A DNA stretch of 64,000 nt from Candidatus Enterococcus leclercqii. Lineage in GTDB: Bacteria > Bacillota > Bacilli > Lactobacillales > Enterococcaceae. The notes beneath the pieces are model-generated. The model was not told where the DNA came from and made no database searches. It was given only the letters and a program-made list of their open reading frames with translations. The stretch is taken from NCBI RefSeq assembly GCF_009933135.1, contig NZ_MAEH01000009.1, positions 124,001 through 188,000 on the forward strand, in the 5' to 3' direction. Made by a program: the position numbers and the translations under genes. Below, piece by piece: positions 26,107-35,274 of the stretch (position 1 is the first letter of the stretch; each line of letters begins with the position of its first letter).

Positions 26107-26853
26107 ATGACAGAATCCATTATTGAAATCAAACATTTAAGAAAAAGCTTCGGGGACAACGAAGTCTTGAAAGATATCGACTTTACCGTCAACAAAGGTG
26201 AAGTGGTCAGTATCATCGGTTCTTCCGGATCAGGGAAATCTACCCTGTTGCGCTGTATCAACCTCTTGGAGACCCCTACCAGCGGCGAAATCCATTATCA
26301 GGGTCAAGATGTATTGCAAAAAGGCTATAGCCTGACAAAATACCGCACCCATCTGGGAATGGTCTTCCAATCTTTCAATCTCTTCAACAACCTGAATGTG
26401 CTGGAAAACTGTATTACCGGTCAGGTCACCGTCTTGAAGCGTGGCCGAGCTGAAGCTACGAAAACAGCCGTTGCCAATCTGGAAAAAGTCGGAATGGCCA
26501 GCTATCAAAAAGCGATGCCAGCCCAGCTTTCCGGCGGTCAAAAACAACGGGTAGCGATTGCTCGTGCCTTGTCCATGAATCCAGATGTCATGCTTTTTGA
26601 CGAACCTACCTCGGCTCTTGATCCAGAGATGGTAGGAGAAGTGTTGAAAACCATGAAAAGCTTGGCTCATACCGGTTTAACCATGGTTATCGTAACCCAT
26701 GAAATGGCCTTTGCCCGAGACGTCTCCGATCGTGTCATCTTTATGGATCAAGGAGTCATTGCTGAAGAAGGAACCCCTGAAGACATTTTTGGTAACCCCA
26801 AAGAGGCCCGCACAAAAGAATTCCTTCAACGGGTATTGGAAAAAGAAGAATAA
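26107..26853 (+). CDS. lysine ABC importer ATPase
   Basis: The 248-residue ATPase has Walker A Gly-Ser-Ser-Gly-Ser-Gly-Lys-Ser-Thr, signature Leu-Ser-Gly-Gly-Gln-Lys-Gln-Arg, Walker B Met-Leu-Phe-Asp-Glu-Pro and the His switch in Val-Thr-His-Glu-Met. It belongs to the polar amino-acid group and is closely similar to the ATPase at 19875-20597. It forms one riboswitch-controlled operon with the preceding fusion gene. Confidence 0.95.
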   Translation: MTESIIEIKHLRKSFGDNEVLKDIDFTVNKGEVVSIIGSSGSGKSTLLRCINLLETPTSGEIHYQGQDVLQKGYSLTKYRTHLGMVFQSFNLFNNLNVLENCITGQVTVLKRGRAEATKTAVANLEKVGMASYQKAMPAQLSGGQKQRVAIARALSMNPDVMLFDEPTSALDPEMVGEVLKTMKSLAHTGLTMVIVTHEMAFARDVSDRVIFMDQGVIAEEGTPEDIFGNPKEARTKEFLQRVLEKEE

Positions 26854-26871
26854 CATTTTTACAAACAGAAT

Positions 26872-26920
26872 ACCGCCTTCGCTACAGTGTTTTTTACACT
26901 GTTTGCGGAGGCGGTTTTTT
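26872..26920 (+). terminator. terminator of the lysine-importer operon
   Basis: ACCGCCTTCGC pairs with GCGGAGGCGGT, with an inner ACAGTGT/ACACTGT stem, followed by six T. Confidence 0.9.
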
Positions 26921-26940
26921 CACGGATTGTAAAGACACTA

Positions 26941-26969
26941 TTGAAAACTTTCATGAATCGAGGTAAAAT
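26941..26969 (+). promoter_or_regulatory. promoter of the amino-acid permease gene
   Basis: TTGAAA and TAAAAT are separated by 17 nt. They lie about 140 nt before the permease start, so there is a long untranslated leader. Confidence 0.5.
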
Positions 26970-27111
26970 GACCCATTATTGAAAAAATTCGTTTCTGTCC
27001 TAACGATTATAAATCAGCGACTTTGGTTTCGTTCGTAATAACTATTGTCCCCAGTCTCGCTATCTTCAGTATCGAAGTTTCGACAGAGCAGCTTTTCCAG
27101 GAGGAATTTTC

Positions 27112-28473
27112 ATGGCACAGCAAGAGCAGGAGCTTTCCCGCAGTCTTAAAAATCGTCACGTCCAACTGATTTCCATCGGTGGCGCCATCGGTACCGGGTT
27201 ATTTCTCGGATCGGGAAAGTCCATTCAGCAGACGGGTCCTTCCATTTTGTTTGCTTATATGATTACCGGCGGCATCTGCTTTTTGATTATGCGAGCATTA
27301 GGGGAACTGTTGCTTTCCAACACGAATAACCATTCTTTTTTGGATTTCGTAGCCGAATATCTCGGTAAAAAATGGGCTTTTATAACTGGCTGGACATATT
27401 GGTTTTGCTGGATTGCCATTGCGATGGCGGATTTGACTGCCACCGGACTGTATGTTCGCTACTGGTTTCCTAACATCCCCCAGTGGTTGCCGGAAATCTG
27501 CGCGCTGTTGATTTTAGTGGCGCTGAATCTGATTGCCGTTTCTTTGTTTGGTGAGTTGGAGTTCTGGTTTGCTTTGATTAAAGTGGTGGCAATTCTGGCG
27601 CTAATCGGTATTGGCGCTTATATGATTTTCACCCATTATCCCACCTCAGCCGGTCCGGTAAAACTTGCCAATATCTGGTCTCACGGCGGCTGGTTTCCTA
27701 AAGGTCTCAAGGGCTTTTTGCAATCCTTTCAGATGGTAACCTTTGCCTTTGTTGGGATTGAGCTGGTGGGTCTGGTGGCTGGGGAAACCAAAGATCCGGA
27801 AAAGGTCTTGCCAGAAGCCATCAACAATATTCCGATTCGAATCATCTTGTTTTACCTTGGTTCCCTCTTTGTAATTATGGCTATCTATCCATGGAATAGT
27901 CTAGGCACCAGTGAAAGTCCATTCGTGGAAGTCTTTTCTGAAATTGGCATCACTGTCGCTGCGACTGTCATTAATATTGTCGTCCTCAGCGCTGCAGCTT
28001 CTGCTTGCAACAGTGCCATCTACAGTACTGGACGCATGATTCGTTCGCTGGCCCAAGAAGGCAGTGCTCCGAAGCCCTTCGTTAAACTGACGAAACACCA
28101 AGTCCCGGCCAACGCCATCTTTTTTTCCGCATTGGTGATTTTCAGTGCCGTAATTATGAATTTCGTAATGCCTAGTCAAGTCTTCACCGTGGTAACGAGT
28201 ATTGCTACCACCTGCTTTTTGTTTGTCTGGGGGATCTTAACTTACACCCACTTAAAATATCGCCGCAGCATTCGCGGCAAGCAAAGCCATGCCTTCAAGA
28301 TGCCTTTTTATCCGCTGAGCAACTATCTGATCTTCGCCTTTTTGCTGTTTGTTTCCGGTGTGTTACTGTATACTCCCGAAACTCGACTGGCGGCTTTGGT
28401 TACTCCAGTTTGGTTTTTACTTTTACGAGGAATCTACTATCTAAAATTTCAGCGAAAGCAAAAAGGAAGCTGA
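27112..28473 (+). CDS. amino-acid permease, APC superfamily (CycA/AAT-like)
   Basis: The 453-residue carrier has 12 membrane helices and the AAT-family N-terminus: Leu-Lys-Asn-Arg-His-Val-Gln-Leu-Ile-Ser-Ile-Gly-Gly-Ala-Ile-Gly-Thr-Gly-Leu-Phe. Proton-coupled uptake of small neutral amino acids such as D-alanine, D-serine or glycine is typical of the closest group. An AGGAGGAA site precedes the ATG. The TGA stop is also the first part of a degenerate copy of the dispersed 3'-end element, and its last codons (AAGCAAAAAGGAAG) are repeated exactly 58 nt downstream. Confidence 0.88.
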   Translation: MAQQEQELSRSLKNRHVQLISIGGAIGTGLFLGSGKSIQQTGPSILFAYMITGGICFLIMRALGELLLSNTNNHSFLDFVAEYLGKKWAFITGWTYWFCWIAIAMADLTATGLYVRYWFPNIPQWLPEICALLILVALNLIAVSLFGELEFWFALIKVVAILALIGIGAYMIFTHYPTSAGPVKLANIWSHGGWFPKGLKGFLQSFQMVTFAFVGIELVGLVAGETKDPEKVLPEAINNIPIRIILFYLGSLFVIMAIYPWNSLGTSESPFVEVFSEIGITVAATVINIVVLSAAASACNSAIYSTGRMIRSLAQEGSAPKPFVKLTKHQVPANAIFFSALVIFSAVIMNFVMPSQVFTVVTSIATTCFLFVWGILTYTHLKYRRSIRGKQSHAFKMPFYPLSNYLIFAFLLFVSGVLLYTPETRLAALVTPVWFLLLRGIYYLKFQRKQKGS

Positions 28474-28522
28474 CAATTCTCCTGCAAAGCAAATACTACC
28501 AAACGTGAATCACAAGCAAAAA
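28471..28522 (+). repeat. dispersed 3'-end element, copy E (tail only, degenerate)
   Basis: Starting with the permease stop, TGACAAT is followed by a TCCTG, AAGC, TACCAAACGTGA and CACAA series matching the tail of copy C at about 32 of 40 positions. It lies on the plus strand, again directly downstream of a same-strand gene. No good hairpin of its own follows. Confidence 0.6.
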
Positions 28523-28661
28523 GGAAGGATGACATAAGTAATTTCCAAGTGCTAAACAGCGGATGTTTAACCATAACATAATTAGTAAAAAGTATACGGA
28601 TGAGGAAAATTTGTGACCCTATTCATGTTTTATTCCGAAGAGAGAACAATACCCTACGTAT

Positions 28662-28767
28662 AAAGAGAAGTCACCTCCACTATTTTTAATGGAAGTGACT
28701 TCTCTTTTCATTGCGGCTCGCGTTTGGTAGTGTTCGGTTCGCAGGAGGGTGACTCAATTATTGTCAC
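28662..28767 (-). repeat. dispersed 3'-end element, copy B
   Basis: Read on the minus strand it lies 72 nt after the TMEM175-like gene. The tail (about 28709-28767) is followed by a hairpin with arms AGAGAAGTCACCTCCA (28664-28679) and TGGAAGTGACTTCTCT (28690-28705). The tail encodes Val-Thr-Ile-Ile-Glu-Ser-Pro-Ser-Cys-Glu-Pro-Asn-Thr-Thr-Lys-Arg-Glu-Pro-Gln before TGA, as in copy C. Confidence 0.8.
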
Positions 28768-28839
28768 GGCCCCTTTATTGCTAAAAATTTCAAACACAGA
28801 CTTTTCTTTCTACGGATAAGGGGCAATCCTTATCGGCAA

Positions 28840-29427
28840 CTACTTTCCAAAGACAGTTCGTTGGAGTTTTCCAGCTGTCTCATAGGAAGGTACCCACAAA
28901 GCGGAGACTAAAAAGCGGCCAAATAGTCCGACCTGTGGGACAAAAAAGACACCGGCGATTAGTACCAGATTGATAATCATGGATAATTGGCTGCGTCTGT
29001 CGCCTTTTAAGACCTGATTGACCCGAGAAGTCGGATCGTTTGCTGCAATCACTTGGCGCGTCAATATGCCAAAAGAAAGACTCCACATGGTATACACCAC
29101 CACATACAACAATTCCGGCCAGAATTCACCAGGATTTTGTCCTACCCATTGTGTCGCCGCCGGACAAAGCGTCAGCCAGAACAGCCAAAAAATATTCGCC
29201 CATATAACCTTGTCATTGACCTTCTCTGTCATCCGGAACAAGCGGTGATGGGTGACCCAAATGACTGCCACAAAGATGAAGCTGACGATGTAGGCTGTCA
29301 GGACATCCTTTAAAGCGTAGATTGAAGACAACGTAGGCTCTGTGGGAAAGCGAACTTCCAACACCAACACAGTGATTACGATGGCCACGACGCCATCTGT
29401 AAAAGCTTCTAATCTCGACTTTGTCAT
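28840..29427 (-). CDS. TMEM175-like (DUF1211) potassium-channel family membrane protein
   Basis: The 195-residue protein begins Met-Thr-Lys-Ser-Arg-Leu-Glu-Ala-Phe-Thr-Asp-Gly-Val, the Arg-x3-Phe-Ser/Thr-Asp signature of the first pore helix in bacterial TMEM175 proteins. Five to six membrane helices follow. Family members form tetrameric K+ leak channels. GGGGTGAG precedes the ATG. It is a single gene with its own 3' element. Confidence 0.85.
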   Translation of the reverse strand: MTKSRLEAFTDGVVAIVITVLVLEVRFPTEPTLSSIYALKDVLTAYIVSFIFVAVIWVTHHRLFRMTEKVNDKVIWANIFWLFWLTLCPAATQWVGQNPGEFWPELLYVVVYTMWSLSFGILTRQVIAANDPTSRVNQVLKGDRRSQLSMIINLVLIAGVFFVPQVGLFGRFLVSALWVPSYETAGKLQRTVFGK

Positions 29428-29619
29428 CTACTCACCCCTGACATGGTTCTGTGGCCAGCTTCTCCTGCTGCCATTTTCTTTCCATTTTAGCACAGCGGAC
29501 AGCTCCTGTGTAAAAGCCCACCAAGTAAACAAAAACTAAAGCTGAGACGCAACAACTATATGAAGCTGACTCTCTCAGAACAGCCCAGACTCTATTTTTC
29601 ACCGCTGTCTTTTGCCGGA

Positions 29620-32382
29620 TTATTCGTTGGATTTCAACGCTTCAATCATGTGGATATGTTTTAACTTGAAGTGAGTCACCACCGTTACAATTCCGGTAAA
29701 GAGGATGGTTAAGGCCGCCGAAACTGCATAGCCTTGCCAGTGAATCACCATTGGGAAGACAATCGTATCCGAAGACGCCATCGTCAATATAAACCAAGTC
29801 AACAGACGACCCACGCCAAAGCCTAAAAGAATACCAATCACGGTAAATACCACCGTTTCCCGCAAGAGATACATGGTCACCTCACCATCGTAAAAGCCCA
29901 GCACTTTGATGGTCGCCATCTCCCGCTGTCGCTCGCTGATATTGATATTTGTGAGATTGTACAAAACCACAAAGGCCAACACTGCTGACAACAAAATGAA
30001 AATAAAGACGATAGGGCCGATGCTTTCCGTCATGGAATCCTGCTTTTTCAGTTGATCTGCCATATAGGTCACATTCAAAATGTCCTCTGACTTGTATAGT
30101 GTCTTGGCTAAGGCTTGACGTTTTTTACTCGATAAATCTTTAGTAGTGATCCAATACGCATTGTCCTGCGAGGTTTCTCCGGTAACCTGTTGATAATAGG
30201 TTGGGGTCAAATAGAGACTGTGCCCCAGATAATTTTCAAAGATTCCCGCCACCTTCAGCGAATAGTTTTCACCAGCAGCATTAGTCATCCTCAAGGTATC
30301 GCCTTTTTTGACATCAAAGAGCTTGGCCAATTGCCGGCTTACCAGTGCCCCGTTATCCGTCAGTTTCAGTGGCTGATTTTTTCCTGATTGCAAAGTTACG
30401 AAATCTGTCAACTGCTTTTCAGAAGGATTGATTACATTCAATGTCGCACTTTGCTTAGTGACACCGGTTTTTTTGAAGGTCACCTGCTGCGTTTCAAGCC
30501 GGAACGTCTCTGTAATTTCTGATTGCTGTGTCAATAATTGCGCCACGGAGTCAGTTTCATCGTGATTGAGGTCTTCATCCAGCGAAACAACACCATCATA
30601 ATGGACCAACTGGCTGAACTGAATCGCTGTCGGTGCCGGAATCGAATCCCGCAAGCCAAAACCCGCCACCATCAGACCGGCACAACCGGCGATACCGCAA
30701 ACTGTCAACAAGCCGCGAGCTTTATAGCGGAAAATATTGCGATAAGCAACTTTCTGATTGAAATTCAGGCGGTTCCAAATGGGTTTCACCTTTTCTAACA
30801 ACACCCGCTGTCCTGAACGTGGTGCTCTGGCATTCAACAAGGTGGTAGGTTTTTCCCGCAAGTCTTTGATCAATACCACCGCTGAAGAAACCAATGTTGA
30901 AAAAGCTGCTGCCGCCACTGCAATCAAAATCGGTAGGACAAAATATTCGTTTGCATAGCTTTGATAGATATATTGATCACTGAGCATATCAAAGACAATC
31001 CGCGGCAACAGATTTTTTCCTGCCACTACACCCAGTACCACGCCAATCACAGTCGCCGCAAAGGCATAAAGAAGATACTTTGAAGCAATCTCGCCATTAC
31101 GATAGCCCAACGCTTTCAAGGTGCCGATTTCCCGGCGATTTTCTTCAATCATACGGGTCATGGAGGTAAAGATAATCAAGATTGCAATCAGAAAAAAGAA
31201 CACCGGAAAGACATTAGCGATAGCATCGATTCGCACAGCCAAACTTTGAAACTCATTGAAACCAGGATTGTCCTGTCTTTCAGTAAGCAGATAGTTGGGT
31301 TCTTTCAGTTCATCGATTTCCTGCTTGGCTTGATCCAGTTCCTGTTGCCCTTTTTTGATTTCTTCCTGATTGTCATCTAGTTCTTGTTGCTTTTCTTTTA
31401 ACTGCGCCTCGGCGGCTGACAAATTTTTCTCGGTTCCTGCTAACTGTTGCTCTGCGGCGGGATTTCCTTGACCGATAGCTTCAGCAGCTTGCAACTGCGT
31501 TTTAGCGGCCTCCAATTGCTGACGAGCAGCTGCAGTCTCCGCTTTTGCTTGATCCAGTTGCGCTTGTCCGTCTTGCAGCTTTTGCTGTGCCTCGGTTAAC
31601 TTTTTGGCTTCTGGGGCCAATTTTTCCTCAGCTAGCGTTTTAATTTCTTTCAAGCGGGGCGCTTTTCGTGCAGCCAGCGCCTGCTCCACCTTAGCTTCTT
31701 CTTTAGCTAAGTCTTCTTTATAGGTTTTAGAAGTAGGAGCAAGCTTTGCCAACTCGTTAAAAGAAACATACAAAATGCTATAGTTCTCATTTTTGAAAGC
31801 TGCTTGGGGCACGTAAGCAAAGCCGCTCACCTGGCCGTCGCCGATATTGGTGACGCCTCGTTCCCGATCATCCACATAGATAGGGGAATCCGCGAAGCCT
31901 ACGACTGTAAAGGTATTGTTCTTTAGCTGCTCATCTTTCAAGGTAATTGTCGTCTCCAGTGGATAGCGGTCTGCTAATACCCGATCAATCAAGATCTCGT
32001 CAGCTGCTTTTGGCAAACGGCCCTTAGTGATGATGGGGTGATTTTGCCCATCGGTACCGGCATAGGAATAAACCTGGAGATTTAGCTGCTGCTTTTCTTC
32101 ATGTATCGGGAGTCGTTGGCCCAACTCGGCAGTAACTCCCGCCACGGCTGTAACAGCTTCTAGATCATTTTCAGTCAAGCCGCCAGTCGAAACCACCTGA
32201 AGATCCGATACCTTTTGTGTTTTTATCAGCTGGTCTGCGGTGCGATTCAGGTCGGGGCCGATTGATTTGATTCCGACAAATAAAAGAACACTCATAAAAA
32301 TGATAATCACGATGGCAGCAAAACGACCAAAGGAATCCCGGATGTCCCGCCATACTGTTTTGAGATACAAATTAGTTTTCAT
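29620..32382 (-). CDS. ABC exporter permease, large FtsX-type with coiled-coil insertion
   Basis: The 920-residue protein has an N-terminal membrane helix (about 17-37), a first extracellular region with a long coiled coil rich in Gln, Glu, Lys and Ala (about 245-360), a first FtsX bundle (about 385-510), a further membrane helix (about 565-585), a second extracellular domain and a C-terminal FtsX bundle (about 790-905). This double FtsX arrangement is seen in exporters of lipoproteins or antimicrobial peptides and in stress-signalling systems. The cargo is unknown. The ATPase gene lies 67 nt upstream and the divergent TetR gene probably controls both. Confidence 0.88.
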   Translation of the reverse strand: MKTNLYLKTVWRDIRDSFGRFAAIVIIIFMSVLLFVGIKSIGPDLNRTADQLIKTQKVSDLQVVSTGGLTENDLEAVTAVAGVTAELGQRLPIHEEKQQLNLQVYSYAGTDGQNHPIITKGRLPKAADEILIDRVLADRYPLETTITLKDEQLKNNTFTVVGFADSPIYVDDRERGVTNIGDGQVSGFAYVPQAAFKNENYSILYVSFNELAKLAPTSKTYKEDLAKEEAKVEQALAARKAPRLKEIKTLAEEKLAPEAKKLTEAQQKLQDGQAQLDQAKAETAAARQQLEAAKTQLQAAEAIGQGNPAAEQQLAGTEKNLSAAEAQLKEKQQELDDNQEEIKKGQQELDQAKQEIDELKEPNYLLTERQDNPGFNEFQSLAVRIDAIANVFPVFFFLIAILIIFTSMTRMIEENRREIGTLKALGYRNGEIASKYLLYAFAATVIGVVLGVVAGKNLLPRIVFDMLSDQYIYQSYANEYFVLPILIAVAAAAFSTLVSSAVVLIKDLREKPTTLLNARAPRSGQRVLLEKVKPIWNRLNFNQKVAYRNIFRYKARGLLTVCGIAGCAGLMVAGFGLRDSIPAPTAIQFSQLVHYDGVVSLDEDLNHDETDSVAQLLTQQSEITETFRLETQQVTFKKTGVTKQSATLNVINPSEKQLTDFVTLQSGKNQPLKLTDNGALVSRQLAKLFDVKKGDTLRMTNAAGENYSLKVAGIFENYLGHSLYLTPTYYQQVTGETSQDNAYWITTKDLSSKKRQALAKTLYKSEDILNVTYMADQLKKQDSMTESIGPIVFIFILLSAVLAFVVLYNLTNINISERQREMATIKVLGFYDGEVTMYLLRETVVFTVIGILLGFGVGRLLTWFILTMASSDTIVFPMVIHWQGYAVSAALTILFTGIVTVVTHFKLKHIHMIEALKSNE

Positions 32383-32449
32383 TGTACTTCCTTTCCCATG
32401 ACGGCAATTTCAGTCGCCGCGTTACAAAAAATATTCGATAACTAGAAGC

Positions 32450-33151
32450 TTACCAAACGATCTCATCTACTGATATCGGCTGCGGGTTGACTGTCATCGA
32501 GCGCACACGGGCATCGTTGATTCGGATCACCCGATCAGCCATTGGTGCTAACGCCGAGTTGTGGGTGATAATTAAAACTGTCTGGCCTTGTTTGCGACTG
32601 GCATTTTGCAAAAGTTTCAAGACTTGCTTACCAGTCTCAAAATCCAACGCCCCAGTCGGTTCATCGCACAATAAAAGTTTAGGATTTTTTGCTAACGCTC
32701 GCGCAATCGCCACCCGCTGTTGCTCTCCGCCAGACAATTGTGCCGGAAAATTCTGCTTGCGTTCACCTAGTCCCACTTGATCTAGCACCTCATCCACCGG
32801 CAAAGCGTCGGGTGCCACTGCCGTTGCCAACTCGACATTTTCTTTGGCTGTCAGATTAGGAACCAGATTGTAAAATTGAAAGACAAAACCGACATCTTTG
32901 CGGCGATAAGCCGTCAATTGTTTGTCACTCATGTGTTCGATATGGATACCGTCAACGATAATTTCTCCTTCTGAGGGTTTGTCCATACCGCCAAGTATGT
33001 TCAAAACCGTAGACTTGCCAGCTCCACTAGGCCCCAATATTACTGCCAACTCTCCTTTTGCAACTTCAAAACTCATATCATTGTTGGCTAGGATTTCAGT
33101 TTCCCCCATCTGATAGCGTTTGTATTCATGTTTTACTTCGATGAATGCCAC
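32450..33151 (-). CDS. ABC exporter ATPase, LolD/MacB-like
   Basis: The 233-residue ATPase has Walker A Gly-Pro-Ser-Gly-Ala-Gly-Lys-Ser-Thr, signature Leu-Ser-Gly-Gly-Glu-Gln-Gln-Arg (the Glu is typical of the LolD/MacB group), Walker B Leu-Leu-Cys-Asp-Glu-Pro and the switch His in Ile-Thr-His-Asn. It works with the FtsX-type permease encoded next. A TetR-type palindrome lies 17 nt before its start codon. Confidence 0.93.
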   Translation of the reverse strand: MAFIEVKHEYKRYQMGETEILANNDMSFEVAKGELAVILGPSGAGKSTVLNILGGMDKPSEGEIIVDGIHIEHMSDKQLTAYRRKDVGFVFQFYNLVPNLTAKENVELATAVAPDALPVDEVLDQVGLGERKQNFPAQLSGGEQQRVAIARALAKNPKLLLCDEPTGALDFETGKQVLKLLQNASRKQGQTVLIITHNSALAPMADRVIRINDARVRSMTVNPQPISVDEIVW

Positions 33152-33167
33152 GTTGTTTCCTCCATTC

Positions 33168-33209
33168 TTTCAACACGCTGTTGAAAACATATCACACTGT
33201 CAGTATAAT
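33168..33209 (+). promoter_or_regulatory. TetR-type operator and divergent promoter region
   Basis: A perfect 8+3+8 palindrome, TTTCAACA-CGC-TGTTGAAA (33168-33186), overlaps the -35 (TTGAAA 33181-33186) of a plus-strand promoter whose -10 is TATAAT (33204-33209; 17-nt spacer). It also sits just upstream of the exporter ATPase start on the other strand. One bound repressor could therefore shut off both directions. Confidence 0.65.
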
Positions 33210-33331
33210 GAATTCGAAAAACAGCGGCAATATGCAATTATTTTTCTTGTGTCATAAAACCAACACTTTTTAGGAAATTGTTCAACCATTCATCTTTTCC
33301 CCCTCATTTATACTTGATAGGAGGCTTCTAC

Positions 33332-33883
33332 ATGGCCGGTACTAAAAATAATCGCCGCACACGTTATACACGCCAAGCGATCAAAGACAGCTTTCTCCAG
33401 CTCTTAGCAGAAAAAGACCCTTCGAAGATTACCGTCACAGAGATTTGTCAACAGGCAGACATTAACCGCGGGACCTTTTACCAACATTTTCGTGATCCCG
33501 CTGACCTCTTTTCACAAATCGAACAAGATCTCTTGGATAAGATTTTACCAATTTTGGCAATGCGGCCCAAAGATCATCTCGAAGCCTGGCTCAATCGTTT
33601 CATCGAAGTCTTACAGGAAAATGCCGTGGTCGGTCGGCTGATTTTGAAAGACTATCAGGACAGTCGCCTTTTGGCTATCACTTTCAATGAGGTCCATGAT
33701 TTGGCCATCAGCGAATTCCGTCAACGCTTTCAAGAAGACAATCCGCAGCTTTTGGAGTATTATTTTGCTTACTTTGTCAAAGGGACTATCGGAACCATCC
33801 TCCAATGGTTGGAAGATGGCTCGCCGGTGCCAGCTCAAGCACTGACTGGTATGCTCATTAAAGTATTGCAAAACACCCAGTGA
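33332..33883 (+). CDS. TetR/AcrR-type repressor
   Basis: The 183-residue protein has an N-terminal TetR helix-turn-helix (about 10-55) with Ile-Thr-Val-Thr-Glu-Ile-Cys-Gln-Gln-Ala-Asp-Ile-Asn-Arg-Gly-Thr-Phe-Tyr, and an all-helical ligand domain. The ATG at 33332 is preceded by AGGAGG; the longer frame from 33278 has no site. It is divergent from the ABC exporter genes and flanks a palindrome that fits a TetR operator, so it most likely represses the exporter and itself. Confidence 0.88.
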   Translation: MAGTKNNRRTRYTRQAIKDSFLQLLAEKDPSKITVTEICQQADINRGTFYQHFRDPADLFSQIEQDLLDKILPILAMRPKDHLEAWLNRFIEVLQENAVVGRLILKDYQDSRLLAITFNEVHDLAISEFRQRFQEDNPQLLEYYFAYFVKGTIGTILQWLEDGSPVPAQALTGMLIKVLQNTQ

Positions 33884-34050
33884 AATATTTGACGGACTCT
33901 TCTTGCAAGTAATAGCTCTCTTCTGCCTTTTGCAGCGCTTAGGTTTGTGCTGATTTTTTTCTTTCGTTATACTGGTATAAAGACTGCTTTTCAGTCGCTT
34001 ACGTGTAACTAACAACGATTAGCTATCGCTTTACCGAAAGGAAGGATCAT

Positions 34051-35223
34051 ATGAAAGAAAAAGGATCGAACCGACTAATCGCTTTTTTCGGCGGTAAAAC
34101 GTCCTATTTTGTCTTGGGTCTGATCTCATTGACAGCCATCACTATTCTCTTGCTGCGGGAAATTTCCTTTATTTTCCGTCCGCTGGCTGTAATTATTGGG
34201 ACTGCACTGCCACCTGTAGTATTTGCCATGATTTTATATTATATGCTGCGACCGGTAGTGGACTTTGCAGCTGAAAAAGGGGTGCCTCGTACCATCAGCC
34301 TGGCAGTAACCTATATCCTGCTAGTCGGATTACTGGTCTTTGGCGGCTTCCAGCTATTTCCAGTGATTCAACAACAGACTCTGGATTTGGTTGACAAACT
34401 ACCGGAGTATGCCAAAGGTTTTCAAAACAGCTTAGAGAGTTTTATTAACAATACTCCTTTGGCAGACCAGTTTCAGCAGCTAATGGATTCGTTGGATTCC
34501 ATCACTGACAACCTTTTTGGCTTTATCAGTGACAACTGGCAAGACGGCGCCAAAAGTTTGGGAAATATTTTTTCTACTATTTCCACGGTAGGCGTAACAC
34601 TGTTCACTGGGCCAATCATCGCCTTCTTTTTAATCAAGAGTCCCAATAAGTTTTACCGCAACGTTATGAATATCGTGCCCCCACGATTTCGCCGAGATAC
34701 TCATGAACTAATCAAGACCGCTGATCAACAGATTGGCGCCTTCCTAAAAGGGCAAGTCATCGCCTCAATCTTGTTAGGCGTAATCTATTGGATTTGTTTC
34801 CTTTTGATTGGCCTACCTTTTGCTACAGTGATTGCTTTAGCCGCTGGAATCTTGAATATCGTTCCTTATATCGGGGCCTTTGTGGCTTTTATTCCGGCAC
34901 TATTTGTCGCTTTTCAGGATTCCGGATTTATGCTGATTAAATTCGTCATCGTCTGGTTTGCTGTTCAGCTGCTCCACGGCGATTTGGTAGTCCCTCGTGT
35001 ACTAGGGGATCGTTTGAAGATTCATCCAATTACCATTTTGGTGGTCTTGCTGGTGATGGGAGATCTGCTGGGTTTTGTCGGTGTGGTCTTCGGAATTCCT
35101 ATCTATAGCCTCGTCAAAATCGCTGTCGTCTTCTGTTTCCGAAAATTCAAGCAACGCTACAACCATTTTTTCGGAGACGATGGCAAATACCATAACACCG
35201 AATTTACCGAAAAAGATTACTGA
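34051..35223 (+). CDS. AI-2E family (YdiK/TqsA-like) membrane protein
   Basis: The 390-residue protein has about eight membrane helices: two at the N-terminus, a long amphipathic region (about 105-165), then a C-terminal bundle with Leu-Leu-His-Gly-Asp-Leu-Val-Val-Pro-Arg and Leu-Lys-Ile-His-Pro-Ile-Thr-Ile-Leu, which is the family signature. Members act as ion antiporters or exporters, with AI-2 export shown only for a few. GAAAGGAAGG precedes the ATG. The DsrE-like gene follows 51 nt downstream on the same strand. Confidence 0.88.
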   Translation: MKEKGSNRLIAFFGGKTSYFVLGLISLTAITILLLREISFIFRPLAVIIGTALPPVVFAMILYYMLRPVVDFAAEKGVPRTISLAVTYILLVGLLVFGGFQLFPVIQQQTLDLVDKLPEYAKGFQNSLESFINNTPLADQFQQLMDSLDSITDNLFGFISDNWQDGAKSLGNIFSTISTVGVTLFTGPIIAFFLIKSPNKFYRNVMNIVPPRFRRDTHELIKTADQQIGAFLKGQVIASILLGVIYWICFLLIGLPFATVIALAAGILNIVPYIGAFVAFIPALFVAFQDSGFMLIKFVIVWFAVQLLHGDLVVPRVLGDRLKIHPITILVVLLVMGDLLGFVGVVFGIPIYSLVKIAVVFCFRKFKQRYNHFFGDDGKYHNTEFTEKDY

Positions 35224-35274
35224 TAAACTGCTACTCATCTATTTTTGAGCAGCTCTATTAAGAGGAGTGAGCCT

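Noticed and set aside
27012-27110. Riboswitch upstream of the amino-acid permease
   Set aside because: A leader of about 140 nt exists, but no known riboswitch core or terminator/antiterminator pair could be seen.
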